Source of the DNA: RGIG5579 sp045531235
Lineage (GTDB): Bacteria > Bacillota > Clostridia > Oscillospirales > SIG627
Direction: 5' to 3'
Length of the DNA: 64,000 bases
Assembly: GCA_045531235.1 (NCBI GenBank)
Contig: JAZSDQ010000098.1
Location: 24,638 to 88,637, forward strand
This document shows positions 25,542 through 33,975 of this stretch, piece by piece (position 1 is the first letter of the stretch; every line of letters begins with the position of its first letter). The notes under the pieces are model-generated. The model saw only the letters and a list, made by a program, of their open reading frames with translations. It was not told where the DNA came from and made no database searches. A program made the position numbers and the translations under genes.

Positions 25542-27790
25542 TGGAAACACGCTTGGACGAAGTACTTTCTTTGATCGTACCGCTTTCCGAAGATCAGCCT
25601 CGCCGTCCCACCGATGGTATGCGGCGGGAAACGGGCGTGATCGACAATGCCGATACCTTTTATGATACGCCTCTCACCCTTCTCCTGCGCGTAGGAGAAG
25701 AAGAGCTTGCCATTCGGGGAGAAGCTCACCGCATCAAAAAAGACGGCGATACATATACCCTGGAGGAAGAAATTTACCTGGACCGCAAAGTGGACTGGGA
25801 ACTGTGGCGGGAAAGATGCACCCTTCGGGGAAAAATGCTGGCTTTGGCGCTGATGTATACAAAAAAAGCAGAAAAGATCACCTTGATTCTCTCCCTCTAT
25901 GCAGAAGGAACCTTGGAACAAAGCAGATTTCTCCTGGAAAAAGAACTCCTTAGCCAAAGCCTTTCTCCTTACGCCGCAAAGATCCTCGCCCTGTCCCCTC
26001 TTTGGGAGAAGGCTGCGCCCACGGTAGAATTTCCTTATGAAAAGCTACGTCAAGGGCAAAAAGATCTGATCCATTCGGTATGGGACGCCATCAAGCATAA
26101 AAACGATCTTTACGCTTGCGCGCCTACGGGAATCGGCAAGACCCTTGCCGTACTGTACCCTGCATTGAAAGCCCTGCAAGCGGGAAAAGCGGAGCAGATC
26201 TTCTACGCTTCTCCAAAAAACACTTTAAAAATGCAAGCCGCCACGGCAGTGGAAACTCTGCAAAGCGTGCGCACCTTGCGGTGTCTCGTCCTCAGTGCAA
26301 AATATGCACTTTGTCCCGAAAAGCAAGAGGAGTGCGAAAAAGAATTTTGCACTTATTATGAGGATTTTTATAAAAAACTTCCCGATGCCCTCAGTTATCT
26401 CGCCGCTTTTTCCTGTATTACGGAAAAGGAGCTTTTGGCGGCGGCAGAGCATTTTCACCTTTGCCCCTTTGCCCTGGCAAAAAAAATGATCCCCTACTGT
26501 CAGGTGATCATCGGTGACTATAACCATGTATTCGATCCGTCCAGAGCCGTCTTCCCACCAAATAAAAAAGCAGTTCTTCTGGTAGACGAAGCCCACAATC
26601 TTCCCGTGCGGGTACGGGAAAACAATACACAGTGGCTTCAACCCTCGGATTTTGATTATTTTTTCCGCGATCCCGACCGCCCTTGCGCTATGCTGAAAGA
26701 GCATTTTTCCGCCATTCTCACCCTGTTTGCAAAAATTGATCAGAAGAGAAACAGCGACCGCAATTTCTTCACCTTTGATGCGCCGGAAGAAGCAGGCAAA
26801 GCGGTAAAGGAACTGATCCCCAAAGTCGCCTTTGTTTTGCGGGACGGATTCGGTATACTGAAAGACGAAACCAAAAAGCAATGCCGCGATCTTTTTATGA
26901 AGCTGAAAAAATTCGATCAGCTGTATCAAGGCTTTAACGAGAATTTTGCCACCATCTTCCCGCCGGAGGGAGGAATTAAAATTTATCCCGTCAATCCGGC
27001 GCCTATCATAGAAAAGGCAAAAGAAAATTGGCTCAGCTCTGTTTTCTTTTCCGCGACCTTACTCCCCGAAGAATATTACTTCAAAATGCTGGGAGGCAAA
27101 GAGGAAGACCGCTTCCTTGTTTTGCCATCTCCCTTCCCCAAGGATAATCTTTTCATCGGTCTTTGCGACGTAGACGTATCTTACAGTCAACGCTTTGCCA
27201 CAGCGCCGAAGATCTGCAGCATCATTCGCACCGCAATTTCCGCAAAAGAAGGAAACTATATGGTCTTTCTCCCTTCTTTTGAGTATTTACAGCTGGTTTC
27301 TCAGGAATATAAGCGCCGCTTTTTCCGGGATCGTGTTCTCATCCAGGAAAGAGTGATGACGCGAAAGAAGAGGCAGGAATTTCTTAATGCCTTTGAAAAA
27401 AATCGAAAAGGCACCCTCATAGGCTTTTGCGTCATGGGCGGTATTTTTTCCGAAGGCGTGGACCTAAAGGGAGATTCCCTTTCCGGTGAGATCATCGTAG
27501 GAACGGGCTTTCCGCCGCCTACCCCCGAAGCTGAGGCAGAATGTGCCGCCTTTTATAAAAAAGAAATGGACGGCAAAAGCTTTGCCTATACCCTTCCCGG
27601 CTGGAGCCGCGTACTGCAAGCCGCAGGGCGGGTCATTCGCAGTGAAAACGATCGGGGTTTTCTCATTTTATGTGACTCCCGTTTCTGCACAGAGTCCTCC
27701 AGAGAGCTGTTTCCCGATCATTGGGAAGATGCGGAAATTATGGAACGGGATCAGATAATGAAAGATAAGCTTGCCGAGTTCTGGCAATAA
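25541..27790 (+). CDS. XPD/DinG-type superfamily 2 DNA helicase
   Basis: This 749-residue protein has an N-terminal region of about 150 residues that may be a PD-(D/E)XK-like nuclease remnant (unverified). The helicase core has Walker A APTGIGKT at 194-201, a cysteine group near 248-271 (CLV...ALC...EEC...EFC) in the place of the XPD iron-sulfur cluster, and the DEAH box LVDEAHNLPVR near 349. Motif VI is seen in QAAGRVIRSENDRG near 690. It probably unwinds damaged or structured DNA 5' to 3'. Related clostridial proteins lack the exonuclease domain of classical DinG. Confidence 0.85.
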   Translation: METRLDEVLSLIVPLSEDQPRRPTDGMRRETGVIDNADTFYDTPLTLLLRVGEEELAIRGEAHRIKKDGDTYTLEEEIYLDRKVDWELWRERCTLRGKMLALALMYTKKAEKITLILSLYAEGTLEQSRFLLEKELLSQSLSPYAAKILALSPLWEKAAPTVEFPYEKLRQGQKDLIHSVWDAIKHKNDLYACAPTGIGKTLAVLYPALKALQAGKAEQIFYASPKNTLKMQAATAVETLQSVRTLRCLVLSAKYALCPEKQEECEKEFCTYYEDFYKKLPDALSYLAAFSCITEKELLAAAEHFHLCPFALAKKMIPYCQVIIGDYNHVFDPSRAVFPPNKKAVLLVDEAHNLPVRVRENNTQWLQPSDFDYFFRDPDRPCAMLKEHFSAILTLFAKIDQKRNSDRNFFTFDAPEEAGKAVKELIPKVAFVLRDGFGILKDETKKQCRDLFMKLKKFDQLYQGFNENFATIFPPEGGIKIYPVNPAPIIEKAKENWLSSVFFSATLLPEEYYFKMLGGKEEDRFLVLPSPFPKDNLFIGLCDVDVSYSQRFATAPKICSIIRTAISAKEGNYMVFLPSFEYLQLVSQEYKRRFFRDRVLIQERVMTRKKRQEFLNAFEKNRKGTLIGFCVMGGIFSEGVDLKGDSLSGEIIVGTGFPPPTPEAEAECAAFYKKEMDGKSFAYTLPGWSRVLQAAGRVIRSENDRGFLILCDSRFCTESSRELFPDHWEDAEIMERDQIMKDKLAEFWQ

Positions 27791-27807
27791 AAACGAAGGA
27801 GGCCGCA

Positions 27808-29058
27808 ATGTTCGGTCACAACCCAAAAAAACAAAGTCGCCGCCAAGAAAGCTTCTTTCTCGGCGATATTGAAGCCAAAGAAAAGGCACCCGCTTCTTCC
27901 GAAAAAGAAGAAGCAAAGCCGAAAATTGAAAAAAAGCCTCAAAAGAAGCATCTGCGTGCAAAAAGGGATATTGATAAGCCCAAATCCGTTCCAAAAAAAG
28001 CTGAAAAAAAAGCTCTTTTTCCCGCAAAGAAGCATTTGCGCGCCTTAAGAGATTTGAAAAAAAGCGGCAGCGCGCCCTTGCAGGAAAAAGAACCCGTATC
28101 TGTCGCTGTTTCTGCAGAACAGGAAGCCAAAGAAAAAGAAGCCGCCGTTCGCAATTCTTTGGACGGAATGTTCGGCGTATACAAAAACAAGAATCAACGC
28201 CCCAAGAAAAGTCTTTCCCGAGGGGATATTGTTCGCTACGCCGTTTTATTCGTTTGTATTTTCGGTTTTTTTCTCACCGGTTATTTCGTTTTCCGCAAGC
28301 TCTTTGATTATTACCGTTCTTACCTTGTCTATTCCGGTCTGCAGGAAATGGTGGAAGAGGCAGATCGTTTTGCCGATGATTATATGAAAAAAGCTGCCTC
28401 CAGTGTAGTATCCATCACGCCGGAAGAAGCTTTTGACGGAAAAAGCAATCAGCAGAACGGCGGTGCTTTTTCCAATGAGCAGGAAACGCTGGTCAGAAAA
28501 ATCAGCCAGCTGAAAAAAATAAACCCCGATACCGTCGGTTGGATCAACATCAACGGCACCGTGGTCAATTACCCCGTGGTACGCTCCGACAGAAAAGATT
28601 ATTATCTCCGCCGCAATTTCTACGGCAAGGTGCTTTCCGGCGGCTCTATTTACGTAGACAATCGCAATTCTCCCAATCTTTTGGAAAACAGAAATACGGT
28701 CATCTACGGCCACAATATGGCTGACGGCAGTATGTTTGCATCCATTCACGATTTTGCCAGCGCAAGCGTTTTTTACAATGCAAAAATCGAGATCACAACA
28801 GAAGAGGGCGTATTTATCTACACCCCCTTTTCTGCTCACGAATCTCACGAATACGATAACTATTTTGAAACGGATTTTGTTTCAGACGAGGACTTTATCA
28901 GCTTTTGCCAGCAAGTTTCCTTTTTATCCATCTATGAAACAACCTTTCTCCCCAACAAAGACACACAGATCATTACCCTGTCTACCTGCTCCAACGACGA
29001 AAACGCAAGAGAACAGCGCTTCGCCGTTCATGCATACCTGACCGAGGTCATACGCTGA
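27808..29058 (+). CDS. srtB: Class B sortase with long Lys-rich cytoplasmic N-terminus
   Basis: This 416-residue protein has the class B transpeptidase domain at the C-terminus: WININGTVVNYPVV near 245, His302 in IYGHNMADGSMF, Cys394 in LSTCSNDEN and Arg404 in REQRFAVHAYL. The first 140 residues are cytoplasmic and very basic, with two copies of a KKHLRA-RD unit (47-56 and 74-83). A membrane helix spans about 143-163. The ATG has AAGGAGG ideally placed. No sorting-signal substrate lies beside it, so it may serve substrates elsewhere; it is separate from the class D-like sortase at 15 kb. Confidence 0.93.
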   Translation: MFGHNPKKQSRRQESFFLGDIEAKEKAPASSEKEEAKPKIEKKPQKKHLRAKRDIDKPKSVPKKAEKKALFPAKKHLRALRDLKKSGSAPLQEKEPVSVAVSAEQEAKEKEAAVRNSLDGMFGVYKNKNQRPKKSLSRGDIVRYAVLFVCIFGFFLTGYFVFRKLFDYYRSYLVYSGLQEMVEEADRFADDYMKKAASSVVSITPEEAFDGKSNQQNGGAFSNEQETLVRKISQLKKINPDTVGWININGTVVNYPVVRSDRKDYYLRRNFYGKVLSGGSIYVDNRNSPNLLENRNTVIYGHNMADGSMFASIHDFASASVFYNAKIEITTEEGVFIYTPFSAHESHEYDNYFETDFVSDEDFISFCQQVSFLSIYETTFLPNKDTQIITLSTCSNDENAREQRFAVHAYLTEVIR

Positions 29059-29353
29059 GATCAATACCCGCGCGGCTCTCGCGCAAGGGACGCATAAAAG
29101 CGCCCACCGCCTTGTGATCGGGGTGAACCAGATATTCTTCCAAGGTTTCCAGGGATTCAAATTCGGAAATGAGGATCAAATGGGCATTTTCCGGATTTGC
29201 TCCCTCTACGTTGATATGTGTTTCGCTCTTTAGGATCTGAGGGATCTTTCCGGGGAGAGCGTCCAGCATTGCCTTGGTGGCAAGAACGTTTTCCCTGCGG
29301 CTTTTTCCGTCTGCTTCTTCTTTGAAGCGGAACATAACGATGTGACGAATCAT
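29048..29353 (-). CDS. Dabb (stress-responsive A/B barrel) protein
   Basis: This 101-residue dimeric alpha-beta barrel begins MIRHIVMFRFKEEADG and contains LILISEFESLETLEEYLVHPDHK, the family signature. Members are small ferredoxin-fold proteins of varied or unknown use; no ligand can be named. It converges on srtB and overlaps its last 11 nt. Confidence 0.85.
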   Translation of the reverse strand: MIRHIVMFRFKEEADGKSRRENVLATKAMLDALPGKIPQILKSETHINVEGANPENAHLILISEFESLETLEEYLVHPDHKAVGAFMRPLRESRAGIDLSV

Positions 29354-29495
29354 AAAAACACTCCCTATATTTTTTCTTTATTGTAGCATATCCCCTCCCC
29401 AAATTCAAGAAATCCTGTGATGTTAAAGCAGAAATGTCACTTTTTGTAAAATAAGCACAAAAAAGTTGCAAAACATCTTATTTTTATTAAAAAGC

Positions 29496-29524
29496 TTGAC
29501 ATATTTTTTCATCGGTGCTATAAT
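29496..29524 (+). promoter_or_regulatory. Promoter of the SigH-like gene, tRNA-like element and zinc-ribbon gene
   Basis: Consensus TTGACA (29496-29501), 17-nt spacer, TATAAT (29519-29524) with extended TGC. Confidence 0.9.
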
Positions 29525-29555
29525 CCATTTTAGGTAATTGCAGAAAGAGGTAACC

Positions 29556-30134
29556 ATGGCGGATACAAAGGTTAAGACCACCACTCCTTTGCAAGATCTT
29601 ACGCCGGAAGAGCTGATTCAGCGCTTTCGAGAAGGTGATGAAGAGAGCTTCTCCCTTTTGGCAAAGATTTATGAAAAAGCATTGTGGGGCATGACCGACT
29701 CTCTTCTCGTACCCGAGGAAGAAAAGGAAGATCTTCGTCAGGAAGGTCTTGTCGGACTTTTTAAGGCCGTCCTTCTTTTTGATTCCTCCCTTTCCTCTTT
29801 TTCCACCTTTGCCCGCATTTGTATGCGTTCCGCCATTTCCGACGGCTTGCGCAGATACAACCGTATTCAAGAAAAAGGCGAAGCTATGGAGGAAGATCTG
29901 ATCTCTCACGATGAAGATCCTGAAAAAATGCTCATGGAGAAAGTCAGCCTTCAGGAGATCATAAAAAAGATGGAGGATACCCTTTCCCCAATGGAGCGCC
30001 GAGTTTTCGGCTTGCATCTTGGCGGCAAAAGCTCTGCTGAGATCGCTTCCGCCACAGGGAAAAATACGAAAAGCGTGGAAAATACGCTGTTTCGTGCGAG
30101 GAAAAAGCTTTCTTCCTTATTTTCAATTCGCTAA
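29556..30134 (+). CDS. sigH: Sigma-70 family factor, SigH-like
   Basis: This 192-residue sigma factor starts at 29556, where AGAGG precedes ATG. Region 2 is recognisable in EDLRQEGLVGLFKAVLLFD and SFSTFARICMRSAISDGLRR, and region 4 in LSPMERRVFGLHLGGKSSAEIASATGK followed by the helix KNTKSVENTLFRARKKL. Length and these blocks match Spo0H/SigH better than ECF or SigF types. SigH starts sporulation and competence genes in Firmicutes; that role is inferred. The gene is followed after 2 nt by the tRNA-like element. Confidence 0.65.
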   Translation: MADTKVKTTTPLQDLTPEELIQRFREGDEESFSLLAKIYEKALWGMTDSLLVPEEEKEDLRQEGLVGLFKAVLLFDSSLSSFSTFARICMRSAISDGLRRYNRIQEKGEAMEEDLISHDEDPEKMLMEKVSLQEIIKKMEDTLSPMERRVFGLHLGGKSSAEIASATGKNTKSVENTLFRARKKLSSLFSIR

Positions 30135-30136
30135 TA

Positions 30137-30211
30137 TGCCCGTGTAGCTTAAAGAGAGCGTTTTGATCGGCAACGATCTAAAAGGGTGACGGTGCAAGTC
30201 CGTTCTGGGCA
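30137..30211 (+). ncRNA. Candidate tRNA-like cloverleaf element
   Basis: The 75-nt stretch folds on paper like a tRNA: acceptor TGCCCG with TGGGCA; D-arm GCTT-AAAGA-GAGC with a loop of only 5; T-arm GACGG / CCGTT around the 7-base loop TGCAAGT. The anticodon arm is not normal: TTTT-GATC pairs with GATC-T-AAAA (8 bp, one bulge) around a 6-base loop, so no standard anticodon is displayed. No CCA is encoded. It sits between the SigH-like and zinc-ribbon genes, 28 nt before the latter. A structured leader or processed RNA is inferred. Confidence 0.55.
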
Positions 30212-30239
30212 ATTTTATTAATTTTACGAGGTATGGCAA

Positions 30240-30518
30240 ATGTACGAAGACAAGACACTGGTATGCAAGGATTGTGGCTGCGAATTCGTTTTCACCGCAG
30301 GTGAACAGGAATTCTACGCTGAGAAAGGATTCCAGAACGAACCCCAGAGATGCAAACCCTGCAGAGACGCAAAGAAGAACGCTTCCAGACAGGCAAGAGA
30401 GTATTTCACTACCACTTGCGCTAACTGCGGCAAGGAAGCAAAAGTTCCCTTCCAGCCCACCAGCGATCGCCCTGTTTACTGCAGCGATTGCTTCGCAGCA
30501 ATGAAAGAGAACAACTAA
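30240..30518 (+). CDS. Small double zinc-ribbon protein
   Basis: This 92-residue protein has two zinc ribbons: CKDCGCEFVFTAGEQEFYAEKG (Cys9/Cys12) closing with CKPCRDA (about 38-41), then CANCGKEAKVPF (about 60-63) closing with CSDCF (about 81-84). The first ribbon matches the clostridial zf-trcl type and the second the CxxC-CxxC type. They suggest nucleic-acid or protein binding; the biological role is unknown. ACGAGG lies 8 nt before the ATG. The tRNA-like element lies just upstream. Confidence 0.85.
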   Translation: MYEDKTLVCKDCGCEFVFTAGEQEFYAEKGFQNEPQRCKPCRDAKKNASRQAREYFTTTCANCGKEAKVPFQPTSDRPVYCSDCFAAMKENN

Positions 30519-30523
30519 TTTCT

Positions 30524-30557
30524 AAAAAAGAACCACCGACGGTGGTTCTTTTTTTTG
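30524..30557 (+). terminator. Terminator after the zinc-ribbon gene
   Basis: AAGAACCACC / GGTGGTTCTT with a GAC loop, then eight T. Confidence 0.92.
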
Positions 30558-30606
30558 CAATTTTCTTCTGTTTAGATAAAAAAGGGCCCTTTCGGGAGCT
30601 TTGTTC

Positions 30607-32124
30607 TTATACTTCTTCTACGTTGATGTAGCTCTGGTAATCTGCAAGAGCAGTACGAGCTGCCTGTACGCGGGAAGTGTAGGTAGATACGAGAGTATCA
30701 TAGTTAATGTCGGTACCGGGAATATCTTTTCCATTGTTAGAACCAACTTCAGAAAATACCTGGATCTTACCGAAGTTGTAACCAACTACGGGATCGTAGA
30801 TCTTGTTCTTCAGTGCCATCTCCAACATTCTGGGGGAATCGTCATCACGAACTGCCTGCTTCATAACAACCTGATCGTAGAAAGCAGGAGTCAGGATCTG
30901 CATGGAGTAGTAGGAGAATGCTTCCAGGAAGTATGCTGCCTGCTCTACACCGGAATCAAAACCGTTACTTGCCCAGTCGGAAGCATTTTCAACGGTGGTA
31001 GGAATGCAGTATGCAGCAAGCTGAGAATAGCTTACAGCGTTGTAGTACTTATCCTGCTGTTCGTTAAGCTTGGGCAGGGGGAGAATACCGTAATCAAAAG
31101 GAACCTTACCGGCATTCATCAAAGTACCCAGGTTGCAGCAATAGAAGGTACCACGGCCTGCAGTAAACTGAGCCATCTTATCGGAAACCAAACGGGTGGG
31201 AGAAGTAATGAGGGGACGAAGTTCTTCCCAAACAGTAAGGATCTCATCTGAGGGCTGATCGGGCAGAGTCCAGTTACCCTGAGCATCAACTTCTGCAAGG
31301 CTGACGCCACATGCCTGTACGTGGAACAGGTTGTTGCCTCTTTCACCGATATAACCAAAACGGTCTTCGGCATTATCAAAGGTGATAGCACCGTCACCGT
31401 CACCGTCTTTTGCAGTGTTGGTCATAATTTCATACATCAGATCAATGGTCCAACGGCCGGCATCTACTTCATCATAAAGGTTAAGATTTGCCTTATATTC
31501 CTTTACGTACTCCTTGTTGAAGTACATGATCCAGCAAGCTCTGTCATCCAGAGTACAGCCGTCACCATTCACAAAGAAAGTCTTGCCGGCGATATTCATA
31601 CCGTAAAATCCGGCAGAATCCCACCATGCCTTGGTAAGGTCAATGGTCTTTACGTTGGTAAGGTCTGCAAGCAGATTGCTGGCTGCAAGGGTACGGGTAT
31701 TTCTAACATCAGCGAAAACGAAATCAGCAACATACTCGCCTGCAGTCAAGGGATCCTTCAGTGCAGTGTGAGGTTTCGAAGTTCTGTCTTCTACGATCTT
31801 GCAGTTGTACTTATCCTCAAGCTGAGAGTTGCGGGCGTAAACGGCATCATTGATCTTGTCGCCGTTGGGAGCCTCTGCATACACTTCGTGAGTGGTCAGA
31901 CCTATGGTCTGAGCATCTCTAACCACAAAACGGAATTCGTGGTCATTCAGGTTTTTGATCTCGGCATCGTAGATCTTGCTTTCATCTTGGGTTTCTTCCT
32001 CAATGATGAGGTTTCCGCCGCCTGCGCCTTCTCCTTCGCCTTCGCCGCCACCGCAGCTGACGAAGAATACGGAACAAAGCATTACGATCGCGAGAATCAA
32101 AGAAAGGATTCTTGCTTTTTTCAT
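30607..32124 (-). CDS. Extracellular solute-binding lipoprotein, copy 1 of 3
   Basis: This 505-residue protein begins at 32124 (AAGGAG precedes). It has a lipoprotein signal peptide with lipobox FVSC (Cys24), a Gly/Glu-rich linker and a family-1-type substrate-binding domain. It contains an Asp-rich calcium-loop-like segment (KDGDGDGAITFDNAEDRFGY, about 235-255) and ends with the conserved STYTSRVQAARTALADYQSY block shared by all three copies. The ligand is unknown; sugars or peptides are typical. No permease or ATPase gene is nearby. It is its own transcription unit. Confidence 0.85.
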   Translation of the reverse strand: MKKARILSLILAIVMLCSVFFVSCGGGEGEGEGAGGGNLIIEEETQDESKIYDAEIKNLNDHEFRFVVRDAQTIGLTTHEVYAEAPNGDKINDAVYARNSQLEDKYNCKIVEDRTSKPHTALKDPLTAGEYVADFVFADVRNTRTLAASNLLADLTNVKTIDLTKAWWDSAGFYGMNIAGKTFFVNGDGCTLDDRACWIMYFNKEYVKEYKANLNLYDEVDAGRWTIDLMYEIMTNTAKDGDGDGAITFDNAEDRFGYIGERGNNLFHVQACGVSLAEVDAQGNWTLPDQPSDEILTVWEELRPLITSPTRLVSDKMAQFTAGRGTFYCCNLGTLMNAGKVPFDYGILPLPKLNEQQDKYYNAVSYSQLAAYCIPTTVENASDWASNGFDSGVEQAAYFLEAFSYYSMQILTPAFYDQVVMKQAVRDDDSPRMLEMALKNKIYDPVVGYNFGKIQVFSEVGSNNGKDIPGTDINYDTLVSTYTSRVQAARTALADYQSYINVEEV

Positions 32125-32181
32125 TGTTGTTCTCCTTCTTATAATTTTATGAAATTTTGTGAATTTCAAAAGATTATTTCA

Positions 32182-32210
32182 ATTATATCATCAAATTTCA
32201 TAATTTACAA
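32182..32210 (-). promoter_or_regulatory. Promoter of solute-binding copy 1
   Basis: TTGTAA (32210-32205), 17-nt spacer, TATAAT (32187-32182). The spacer and flanks resemble those of copy 2. Confidence 0.75.
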
Positions 32211-32253
32211 TAGCTTTTTTCAAAAAAATCACTTTTTTTAATGAAATTTTGAT

Positions 32254-32288
32254 GACAAAAAAAGCACCCTTTGGGGTGCTTTTTGTTT
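32254..32288 (-). terminator. Terminator of solute-binding copy 2
   Basis: AGCACCC / GGGGTGCT hairpin with a short loop and T-runs on both sides, directly after the copy 2 stop codon. Confidence 0.85.
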
Positions 32289-32295
32289 TTTATTT

Positions 32296-33807
32296 TTATA
32301 CGTCTGCGGTAATGTAGCTCTGATAATCAGCAAGAGCTGTGCGAGCTGCCTGTACACGGGAAGTATAAGTAGAAACGAAGGTGTCGTAGTTTACATCGCT
32401 GCCCACGGTCTCGTTGGCAATAGAACCTACTTCACCGAAGATAGAAATCTTACCGAAGTTGTAACCGACAACGGGATCGTAGATCTTATTCTTCAGTGCG
32501 ATCTCAAGCATTCTGGGAGAATCGTCGTCACGAACTGCCTGCTTCATAACCACCTGATCGTAGAAGGCAGGAGTCAGGATCTGCATAGAATAGTAGGAGA
32601 ATGCTTCCAGGAAGTATGCTGCCTGCTCTACACCGGAATCAAAACCGTTACTTGCCCAGTCGGGAGCGTTTTCAACGGTGGTGGGTATACTGTATGCGCC
32701 CAGCTGTCTGTAGCCTACGGCATTGTAGTATTTATCCTGCTGTTCATTGAGCTTGGGCAGGGGAAGAATACCGTAGTCAAAGGTAAGATTACCGGCATTC
32801 ATCAAAGTACCCAGGTTGCAGCAGTAGAAGGTGCCAAGTCCACTGGAGAAGTGAGCGATGAGCCAGGATACTTCACGGGTGGGAGAAGTGAGAAGAGGAC
32901 GGAGTTTTTCCCAAACGGTAAGAACTTCATCTTTAGGCTGATCGGGCAAGGACCAGTTACCCTTTTCATCCACTTCAGCCAAAGTAACGCCGCAAGCCTG
33001 TACGTGGAAAATGTTGTTGGAAATTTCACCGATATAGCCAAAACGGTCTTCGGGATCACCAATGGTAATAGCGCCGTCACCGTTGCCGTCTTTCGCAGTG
33101 TTGATCATAATATCATACATCATATCAACAGTCCAACGGCCTGCATCTACTTCGTCGTAAAGATTAAGGTCAGCTTTGTATTCCTTTACGTAAGCCTTGT
33201 TGAAGTACATGATCCAGCAGGCTCTGTCGTCCAGGGTACAGCCGTCACCGTTGACAAAGAAGGTCTTGCCGGCGATATTCATACCGTAAAATCCGGCAGA
33301 ATCCCACCAGGCCTTGGTAAGGTCAATGGTCTTGACGTTGGTAAGGTCTGCAAGCAGGTTGCTTTGCGCCAGGGTACGAAGATCGTACACACCGGTAAAG
33401 ACATAGTCGGCAACATATTCACCTGCAGTCAAGGGATCCTTCAGTGCAGTGTGGGGCTTTGAGGTTCTGTCTTCCACAATCTTGCAGTTGTACTTGTCCT
33501 CAAGCTGAGAGTTGCGGGCGTAAACAGCGTCGTTGATCTTGTCGCCGTTGGGAGCCTCTGCAAATACCTCGTAGGTAGTCAGACCAATGGATGAAGAGGT
33601 TCTGACTACGAAGCGGAATTCGTGGTCATTCAGGTTTTTGACCTCGGCATCGTAGATCTTGCTTTCGTCTTTGGTTTCTTCCTCGATAATGAGGTTTCCG
33701 CCGCCTTTGCCATCGCCGTCGTCTTCATTGCCGCCGCAGCTGACAAAGAACACGGAGCAGAGCATAATGACCGCAAGAATCAAGGATAGGATTCTAACTT
33801 TTTTCAT
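32296..33807 (-). CDS. Extracellular solute-binding lipoprotein, copy 2 of 3
   Basis: This 503-residue protein starts at 33807. It has the lipobox FVSC (Cys24) and an Asp/Gly-rich linker, and long identical runs with copy 1, for example the GKTFFVNGDGCTLDDRACW and LNEQQDKYYNAV regions. Differences cluster near residues 60-85, 290-330 (possible ligand-facing parts) and the last 50 residues. It ends with the shared TSRVQAARTALADYQSYI block. Own promoter and terminator; no transporter partner genes are visible. Confidence 0.85.
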   Translation of the reverse strand: MKKVRILSLILAVIMLCSVFFVSCGGNEDDGDGKGGGNLIIEEETKDESKIYDAEVKNLNDHEFRFVVRTSSSIGLTTYEVFAEAPNGDKINDAVYARNSQLEDKYNCKIVEDRTSKPHTALKDPLTAGEYVADYVFTGVYDLRTLAQSNLLADLTNVKTIDLTKAWWDSAGFYGMNIAGKTFFVNGDGCTLDDRACWIMYFNKAYVKEYKADLNLYDEVDAGRWTVDMMYDIMINTAKDGNGDGAITIGDPEDRFGYIGEISNNIFHVQACGVTLAEVDEKGNWSLPDQPKDEVLTVWEKLRPLLTSPTREVSWLIAHFSSGLGTFYCCNLGTLMNAGNLTFDYGILPLPKLNEQQDKYYNAVGYRQLGAYSIPTTVENAPDWASNGFDSGVEQAAYFLEAFSYYSMQILTPAFYDQVVMKQAVRDDDSPRMLEIALKNKIYDPVVGYNFGKISIFGEVGSIANETVGSDVNYDTFVSTYTSRVQAARTALADYQSYITADV

Positions 33808-33861
33808 TGTCGTTCCCCTTCTTAATATTTTAAATTTTGTGAAATCCACAAGATTATCTCA

Positions 33862-33890
33862 ATTGTATCACCAAAAATCATAATGCGCAA
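33862..33890 (-). promoter_or_regulatory. Promoter of solute-binding copy 2
   Basis: TTGCGC (33890-33885), 17-nt spacer, TACAAT (33867-33862) with TGA extension; the spacer closely matches that of copy 1. Confidence 0.7.
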
Positions 33891-33931
33891 TAGAAAATTC
33901 AAAAAATGTTTATTTTTTCTCTTTTTTTTAC

Positions 33932-33968
33932 ACAAAAAAGGCACCCGAATTTCGGGTGCCTTTTCATT
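33932..33968 (-). terminator. Terminator of solute-binding copy 3
   Basis: GGCACCCGAAA / TTTCGGGTGCC hairpin flanked by A and T runs, directly after the copy 3 stop codon. Confidence 0.88.
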
Positions 33969-33975
33969 TGATTCC

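Noticed and set aside
30185..30211. Group II intron 5' end (GTGACGGTGCAAGTC resembles GTGYG-type text)
   Set aside because: No intron domains, reverse transcriptase or domain V follow; a tRNA-like T-arm explains the sequence better.
30137..30211. Functional tRNA gene
   Set aside because: The anticodon arm has 8 bp with a bulge and a 6-nt loop, no standard anticodon position can be read, and the acceptor has a mismatch.
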